A stretch of DNA of 64,000 nt from Paracamarosporium sp. OC-R06-R3 (Eukaryota; Ascomycota; Dothideomycetes; Pleosporales; Didymosphaeriaceae), in assembly GCA_019828545.1 (NCBI GenBank), contig JACVRA010000061.1:186198-250197 (forward strand), given 5' to 3'. A program made the translations under genes and the position numbers. Below are positions 57,286-64,000 of this stretch, in pieces. Each line of letters starts with the position of its first letter. Position 1 is the first letter of the stretch. The notes beneath the pieces are model-generated. The model was not told where the DNA came from. It worked only from the letters and a program-made list of their open reading frames with translations, and did no database searches.

Positions 57286-59372
57286 CTACGTAATCCATCC
57301 AGGAAGCTCTCTAGCCATGTCCAGAGCACCAGAGTCCGCAAGATCCAAATGGTCGAACAACGAGAAGTCTGCTTGGAATTGAGCCGCAGGATATCCGCCT
57401 CCTAGTTGGCTCTCAGGGTGCTCAGAAGCTCCCTGTAGAGCAGCCATAGTAGCTTCCACCAACACGTCAAAGGCGTCCCTGAATCGTCGGATCCACGGTG
57501 CGCGTTCACCCATGATTGATAATACACAGCTAGCAGCACGGATGTCGTTGCTTATGTCGATCGACCACAGCCTATCTTTTCCACGCCAAAGCACATACAA
57601 CAGAGTGATACCAGAGACGAACGCTGTGTGAACAGCAACGAAACTGTGCCCGTACTCGGGTGTTTGATGGAAGCGCTTATGAATCTGGCATATCTGACCA
57701 GCAGCGATTGCAGCTTTGCGGAAAGGTTCACTGTTGGGATCGAGTATTGATAGAAAAGGCTGCAGAAGAAGGCGAACGTTCCGATAGTAGTGCAGTAAGA
57801 CGCGATCATGCTCGCAGGCCTGTAATGTGGGAAGCACATTGTTCCGCCAGGACTCCAAATCATTCATGAGACGGTGCATCTTTGGCAAAAGCGCGATTAT
57901 TGGTTTGTCAACACGGTATACTTTGCGCTGAATCCGTGCTTCGAAGATGTGTAACTGTGCGAGGAGGATGAACTGGCTCAAGTTGGTTGGTGGGAGAGCT
58001 TGTTGCTCTGGAATATCGTTTGCCAGAAGTGTCTCAGGAGGAACATTGACCAAGCGGTCGTCATCTCCAATGCTGGCAGGAAATGGCTGATCGATATCAG
58101 AATCTGACAAGCTCACCGGTCGGCCTAAAGTTCCAGCTAGAATACTTTCAAGGGAGTAGATAGACCAGAACAGCCGACGTCTCATCTGTGCTTCGAACGT
58201 AGGTAGCCCATGGGTTGACGCTGCACGGTGCAGACCAATGTCCGTCACTATTCGCATTGCAAGACCGGTCAAATGCCAAAGGCCGTTGCGGGACTCAGAC
58301 CTCAAATGGTACAAGATCAAGAGGACCGTCGCTTCCAAGTTGTGAATTGATGATGCGTCACGCACGCTTGCTACGTGTTGCATGGCAAAGACGTAAAATT
58401 GCTCTGGAGAAGTGTCCCTGTAATCCTCAGTGAGGCGAAGGTTCAAAGCGCCGATCGCGTAAACCATATACAGCACGAATAGTGCAAATCCATCTGCTTC
58501 ATACGCCGCTGAAGAGTATTTCGGTGCAGTTTTTGTTGCTGGTCTTCCAAGCGTATAGCGGCATCGGTGCGCTTCCCATACGTCAGAGCGGAAAAGGAAG
58601 GGGAATCGTGGGTGTATGCGGCCCAGGTACGCCTTGATTAGCTTCGCACCCAGGACCTCTGAAGGCGGTTCTGGTCGGTTTGATTGGAGTTCTTGCAAGG
58701 TAATCCTTCTTGTAGAGCTACCACCAGTAAACCGCGCTTCCTCGTCAGTGCTAGTGATAGTAGGTACCCAGAGTGCTTTGTTCCAGGCTGTGGCCTGTAC
58801 CATACGTCCCAGGTCTGTCGCTAGAGCATAGCCCGAAGAGCAGCCAACATAAGAAGACGTCTCTGTGTTACCGCTGCCTAGTGAGAGTATGCCGACTATG
58901 TCGGCTACGTTGTGCTGGACTCTAGGTGTTCGTGGGCCCGGGGTCTCAATTTCTGGGGTTTGTTGAACACGACCAGATGTCAAGCGATGATCAGATGGAG
59001 ATGAGTAACTTGCTCCCGATCCTTGGTCATAGTCCCTACTTCCGGGATGTTGCTGACGTTCTACCGTCATGAGGCGTGCCTCCAGATATGCAACCTGATC
59101 TTCGAGTGCACGTGTATACGTGTTCCGTTGCATCTTCTGTTGTGGTGGTCTACTACATGTTGCACCCGATTTGGCACAATTTGAGCATTGTGGATATTCG
59201 TTATCGCACTAGTTCGGATTGTCAGACGATGAGCTCAATAACGGGAGTTTTGTGGATCTCTCACCCGTTGCTTTCTCGACTTGCAACGGTCGCAAGCCGT
59301 TCGTTGACGTTTTCGTGGATTGCCTTCGTCCAGATCTGGTGACTGGGAAGCGCATGTATTAGTGTTGTTCAT
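57286..59372 (-). CDS. Zn2Cys6 fungal-specific transcription factor
   Basis: Exons 59265-59372 and 57286-59208 (56-nt intron within the zinc cluster) give 676 aa. The six Cys at 27, 30, 37, 44, 47 and 54 fit CX2CX6CX6CX2CX6C exactly. A basic stretch (PRKRQR) lies before them and a coiled coil after (LEDQVAYLEARLM). The Fungal_trans middle homology region spans roughly 215-420 (LGRIHPRFPFLFRSDVW, GLAMRIVTDIGLHR, RRRLFWSIYSLESILAGTLGRP). As the only Zn2Cys6 gene here, it may control the adjacent deacetylase, amidase and permease genes, which is inference from position. Confidence 0.95.
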
Positions 59373-59925
59373 CGTTGGTCGTACCTTCTAGAGGCCGGTG
59401 TTTCGAATGATGGCAGGGATGCGGGGTGAGTGTAACGAACAATTTACTACCTCTCGCAAATGCGTTGTAGATTTCATTAGATTACAAAGGACAACAGTTT
59501 GAGTAGGCACAAAATCCCCATGTTCGTCGGCGATAAGAAGGTGCAGGGATCTACACCGTAACGATGAGGGGCGGCGCTACGCTAGCTTGTCGCACTACAA
59601 AACGCCACCCGTACAATCTTTAGATATGTGCGTGGGCAACATGTCGGGATATTAGCCGGTATCAACTACTCATAACAGGTAATGTGTATTGCTGCAAGCT
59701 GATATAATGACAAACATGACTAATGTTTATAAGGTCAAATTATCCTAGGAGCATACCTGACGCTGACCATTCACCGAGGCCTCTTGTAACGGAGATGTGT
59801 CAAGCTTGGGAGAGAAATATGAAGACGCTGGCAAAAATTACTTGAATATTACGCAAGATGATCGATAGAAAGTAGCAGGAATATATGAGCGTTGCTGCAT
59901 AGGTATTCAAGACGTTACCCATCGT
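59373..59925. other. intergenic between TF and deacetylase
   Basis: About 550 bp. It contains the promoter of the transcription factor and the 3' end of the deacetylase; nothing else recognised. Confidence 0.5.
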
Positions 59926-61201
59926 CTACTGCCCTCCGGTCTTTGATCCTGGGCGGTAAGGAAAAGTCGAGCGATAGTGCTTCGCAATGTCTCTCCGTGT
60001 CGCCACCCAAACGCCTTCCTTTTCTGAGATATATTGCATAAATTTCCTGAGACTTTCTGATCGTCCAGGCTTGCCAGCAATTCGAGAATGAAGAGGTATT
60101 GTCATCATCTTGCCACCTTCCCGGTAAAGACAATCAAATGTGTCCTTCAAATACTCATAGTAAGTATTTCCAGCACTGCTAACGAACCCCGGAAGCATGT
60201 GAAACTTTCCATCGTTGCCTTCACACTATTAGCGGCCTCGACAGCATGCTTTGCTCGGTTCTGTTGCTTACAGTCGTAGTTATATGGGACCATGAGCAGG
60301 CCTTCTTTCTCTTCGTTAGGCAGCTCCTTCTCCCATGGAAGGTCTATCCAGTACGGCGAATCTTCGTTATATACCTCCGATGTGTAGAGCATCTTGTGGC
60401 CCATCTCCTTCCACATAATGGGCAGCAAGTTGGCCGTGTTCGGTGTGCCTCTGCCAAAATATGCGCCCACTTAGCTGTCAGTTAACATCTGCTTGTTTTC
60501 AAGGGGAAAGCAAAATTACCCGGAAATTCGCCTGAAATCACCCAAGTTAGCATATCATATTTTCGATGGGAGAAGCGGCCTTACCCGTTGCTGCCTCCAA
60601 TGCTTTGCAAGTTTTCTTGATGTATGCCTTGTCATCTTCCAAGGAATAATTCCAGATATCGAGCCATCTGTACCCGTGTGCGCCTATCTCATGCCCGTCT
60701 CTTACACATGCTTTGGCAAAGGTGGGGTTCCTTTCCATCGCTACGGCAATCGCCCAGAGAGTCATGTTCCATCCAAACTCCTTCATCAGACGGTGTATGC
60801 GCCATGCACCGCATCGGCTACCATATTCGAAATCTTGCTCGCCATTCAAGTGTCGGTATTCCCTACCTCCACCCGATGGTCCCTTCTCCCAGAGATATTC
60901 CTCGCTAGTATTGTCCCCGTCAAGAGGATTTCGCTCTCCGCCCTCTTCGTAGTTGAGGACAAAGGACACGGCAATGCGCGCACCATTTGGCCACTGCGCA
61001 TCGTGTCCATGCTCCCCAAACCCTGAATCAAGGTTAGCCAAGTCGGCCGTGCCATAGTACTACGACAAAATTATGGTATTTTATAGCTCTCCGCGAGGTA
61101 ACATGGGTGTACGACAGATTCGTTTAGGCATCGTAGGATTCAGCGTAGAGCCTACCTTCGAAGTCACGCGGCAACTGCAGAGGCTCTTCAACGTGGACCA
61201 T
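59926..61201 (-). CDS. polysaccharide deacetylase, PuuE/allantoinase-like
   Basis: Five exons (61156-61201, 60585-61022, 60520-60531, 60272-60469, 59926-60218) give 328 aa. Exon 3 is only 12 nt (the GEFPV region). Two introns use AAG acceptors. The joins restore the family sequence: PRDFEG|FGEHGHDAQWPNG, ATGEFPVGAYFGRGTPNT and YNYDCNDGKFHMLPGF. Landmarks are SFVLNYEEGGERN, RDGHEIGAHGYRW and the C-terminal MTIPLHSRIAGKPGR. This CE4 subgroup includes cofactor-independent allantoinases (PuuE) and related amide hydrolases that open cyclic amides in purine breakdown. The start codon is 554 bp from that of the divergent amidase. The exact substrate is unproven. Confidence 0.9.
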
Positions 61202-61755
61202 GGTGATAGCTATTATCTCTTGGAGGATGAAGTAACGTAGGTTGGCTTGAGGCACGATTTTGGATAAACGTGGGAAGCGCGGTGGAAAATCGTTTAGGTG
61301 CGTCTTATACGTACCCGCAACTTGATCTCCATCTTCATCGCGCACTCCACAGAAACCTTGCCTATCGTCTTCTGTAATAGAGTACAATGACCAAGCACGA
61401 TTGGAAAATAGATGCGTTATCGGGTTGTCGGGCAATGGAAGTCTATATCCGACAGCCCCACCTCCACCCTAACACAACTCCTTATCGCCTATCATTCCGT
61501 CGGACCTCCGAAAGCACCTCCCGAAAAAGTCATCGATAATGATTATCCCAGGCCCTTCGAAAACCACAAGAGAACGAAATGATAGTAAAGTAAGATATTA
61601 TTACTAATTTCGGAGAAGAGCGGCTCTTGAGATGCGCGCAAAAGCGGCAGTTCGGCGCGCCAAATGATGCATTCATACAATAGTGCATCGTGGGACAGCC
61701 ACATTTTGGTGCAACGTGAAACGTGAAATTGCAGCCTTCCGTACTACTAACAAAC
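61202..61755. promoter_or_regulatory. divergent promoter of deacetylase and amidase
   Basis: 554 bp between opposing start codons, with no supported gene. Shared regulation of the two hydrolases is plausible. I did not identify a palindromic CGG site by eye. Confidence 0.45.
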
Positions 61756-63412
61756 ATGTCGGTCTTCTCTCTCGATGCTGCCCAAGGGAATCCGGTCACA
61801 TCCGAGACCGTGGACAAATTATGTTCGCAGCTCGGAGTTAGTATAGAGGCTTCAGAGAAGGAGGCCTACACTCGGCTGTTAGCCGTCTTCCACGATGCTA
61901 GCGAGCAATTGATGGCGATGGACGGTCAGATTACTCTTATCCCAAGGGTTCGCTGAACTCTGCTAACAGTGGCACTCAGATTATGTTCCGCCAGTCAATC
62001 AAGAACGCTTTCCTAGGGCGAAAGTGCATTTCCCGGAAGATTCTGAGAACTCACACGGTGCCTGGGCCTGGAGATGTCAAATTGTAGACAGGCAAGCCAA
62101 GGGAGGGAAGCTCCAGGGCAAGACTTTTGCCATCAAAGACAATGTTGCCGTTAAAGACGTGCCAATGCTCCTGGGTACCAACTTCATCAAGGGATACGTG
62201 CCAGATTGCGATGCAACAGTCGTTACGCGAATTCTTGAAGCTGGAGGTGAGATCTCAGGCAAGGCCGTTTGCGAGAACATGTGCCACTCAGCCACAAGTC
62301 ACTCAGCCGGCACCGGCGTGGTAGAGAGTCCTTTTGCGAAGGGGTACAGCTCAGGTGGTAGCTCAAGTGGTTCCGGTGTACTTGTCGCACTTGGTGAGGT
62401 TTGGGGAGCAATCGGTGCAGATCAAGGCGGAAGTATTCGCGTTCCGGCAGCTAATTGTGGCATCGTGGGTTTGAAACCTACTTTCGGGCTTGTGCCATAT
62501 ACCGGTAGCGGAAGTAATGAGCCGACGAACGATCACCTGGGACCTATGACCCGGACCGTATTAGACAATGCCATTTTCCTTGAAGCCATCGCCGGCAGCG
62601 ACAACATCGATGACCGGTGTTTCGCCGCGCCTTATCCTTCCAAGGTCCCAACTTATAGTACAATACAAACCCTGTCAGGTGATAAACCACTTTCTGGAAA
62701 GAGATTTGCAATCATCACCGAATCGCTCTCAACGCCAGCAACAGATCCTCGCGTAATCGAAAGTTTCAGAGCTGCAGTGTCAAAGTTTGAAGAGCTTGGC
62801 GCTACCGTCGAGGAAGTGTCAATCCCGATACATGCCAAGGGAGCAGCGATATGGACCGGTATAAGCAAAGTTGGAGGCTTCCTTGCAAAGACCTCAGGCT
62901 CGTTTGGCCGAAGAGGTCACCAGATGCTCGGCCTTAACGCTCTTCTCCATCCAATGGCGCAGGAGAACTGGGATCAAGCCTACGTCTCGACGAAAAACAT
63001 CTACCTGAATGGCCTGTACGCAGTACAGAACTTTCCACTACTCCTTGCCAAAGCCACGAACCTTTCTCGTCAGCTACGAGATGCATATGATGAAGCGCTC
63101 GCTTCGTACGATCTTCTTCTAACACCAACGCTGCCCTATGTTGCTTCAAGCCATGCAGCGCCTGATGCTACACCGCTCGAGCAAATCAAGAAGCAAGTCG
63201 GATTGACGTCCAATACAGCACCGTTCAACCAGAGCGGCCATCCAGTGTTGGCCATGCCCATTGGAATGCTGCCAGTGTTGGAAGGACCAGGTGTAAAGGA
63301 CAATGTCAAGTTACCGGTCAGTATGCAGATCATAGGCAAGTGGTGGGAGGAGATGGCGGTTTATGAGGCGGCCTTTGCATGGGAAAGGTCGAATGATTGG
63401 AAGACAATGTGA
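61756..63412 (+). CDS. amidase (amidase signature family)
   Basis: Exons 61756-61924 and 61980-63412 (55-nt intron) give 533 aa. The join gives LMAMD|YVPPVNQERFPRA. The Ser-Ser-Lys triad is visible: Lys in FAIKDNVAVKD, cis-Ser in YSSGGSSSGSGVLVALG and nucleophile Ser in DQGGSIRVPAANCGIVGLKP. Length is usual for the family. Amidases hydrolyse linear amides to acid and ammonia. Next to an allantoinase-like enzyme and an NCS1 permease, a role in nitrogen recovery is likely, though the substrate is not readable. Confidence 0.95.
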
Positions 63413-63778
63413 AATGTGAAAAAGTAGAACGTATGACCGAAATATGATTATCGACGACTATATCAACGTGTTCTCGAGACCCATGCTTCTTAATCCGAAC
63501 TATTTCGAATCCTCGCAGCCCGATCTCTCCACGTTTGCGGAGTGGTCCGAAGATCTCAATCAGAGTATATTTTAGATACAGGTCCTACCATCAGAGCACT
63601 CCTTCCAGTCGTCGACAAAGAACAGCGCACTTCTCTCTTAAGCATGATGGTCCAGCTTCTTTGCCCGACGCCCGTGTTTCGTTTGCAAAGTTGCGCGGTG
63701 TCAATGACTACCGTCACAAACATACTTGAACCCACACTCTAACCCCACTACTTCACTATGCCAACATCACATCTGTCT
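63413..63778. other. intergenic, convergent 3' ends
   Basis: About 365 bp; no gene seen. Confidence 0.5.
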
Positions 63779-64000
63779 CTATCTCACAGCTTGCCCGCCC
63801 TCATCCGGCCACTGATCCACCAACTCCTTGCCCTTCCACCCGTGCACAATCCTCTCCAGATTCATCCTCACACTATACCTCAAATACTTGGTCTCAAACT
63901 TCGTTGCATACCCGCCGCCCAACCCGCCGATATCGCTCTCGCCGTCCATCGGGTGATGGTGCGCAAAGATCGGCGGCTGGCTCACCAAACAGATCCTCTC
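63779..64000 (-). CDS. C-terminal part of an unidentified gene, cut by window edge
   Basis: An open frame enters from the right edge and ends at 63779. It reads through QPPIFAHHHPMDGESDIGGL, KYLRYSVRMNLERIVHGWKG and KELVDQWPDEGG. Composition and the well-formed C-terminus look like a conserved enzyme, but I cannot assign a family from this fragment. About 73 residues are visible. Confidence 0.6.
   Translation of the reverse strand, partial: ERICLVSQPPIFAHHHPMDGESDIGGLGGGYATKFETKYLRYSVRMNLERIVHGWKGKELVDQWPDEGGQAVR

Overview
This window is nuclear DNA of a filamentous ascomycete, most likely a Pezizomycotina (Dothideomycete-like) fungus. The evidence is dense genes with many short introns (mostly 44-65 nt, GT...CTRAY...AG), fungus-restricted families (Zn2Cys6 regulator, Och1-type glycosyltransferase, NCS1 and DHA2 transporters, a P450 with class-typical motifs) and conserved housekeeping genes whose splice joins restore family consensus. 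All gene models were spliced by eye from the raw sequence; nothing was searched against a database.

Left part (1-16 kb): about 2.7 kb without a recognisable gene. Then comes a secreted, Kex2-processed repeat precursor (2683-3617: signal peptide exon, one intron, eleven WGKEKR-type repeats), the best candidate here for an undescribed system. ARF1, MOB2 (with a hidden 23-nt first exon) and LEO1 follow. Next is a head-to-head pair of unrecognised small genes (10023-10681 and 10706-11320), a thioredoxin-reductase-like flavoenzyme and a six-exon AAA ATPase.

Middle (17-35 kb): an Och1-like glycosyltransferase, a membrane acyltransferase and a GT8-like glycosyltransferase lie together, suggesting a surface-glycan or glycolipid module. 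They are followed by a secreted Thr-rich repeat protein, an atypical short-chain dehydrogenase and a membrane-anchored methyltransferase. A housekeeping block then holds RPL26, a 1,224-aa AT-hook/zinc-finger protein, OST4 (50 aa) and TMA46.

Gene-poor island (35.4-47 kb): long AT-rich stretches carry only two related C2H2 genes with the same C-terminal two-finger architecture.

Right part (47-64 kb): an atypical SDR whose first intron lacks its AG acceptor, next to a P450; a promoter-like region and a small Cys-rich candidate secreted protein whose intron donor is AT instead of GT; then an NCS1 nucleobase permease, a DHA2-type MFS exporter, an F-box-like relic, a Zn2Cys6 regulator, a PuuE/allantoinase-like polysaccharide deacetylase (with a 12-nt exon) and an amidase. 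The permease, regulator, deacetylase and amidase look like a nitrogen-scavenging cluster. An unidentified gene runs off the right edge on the minus strand.
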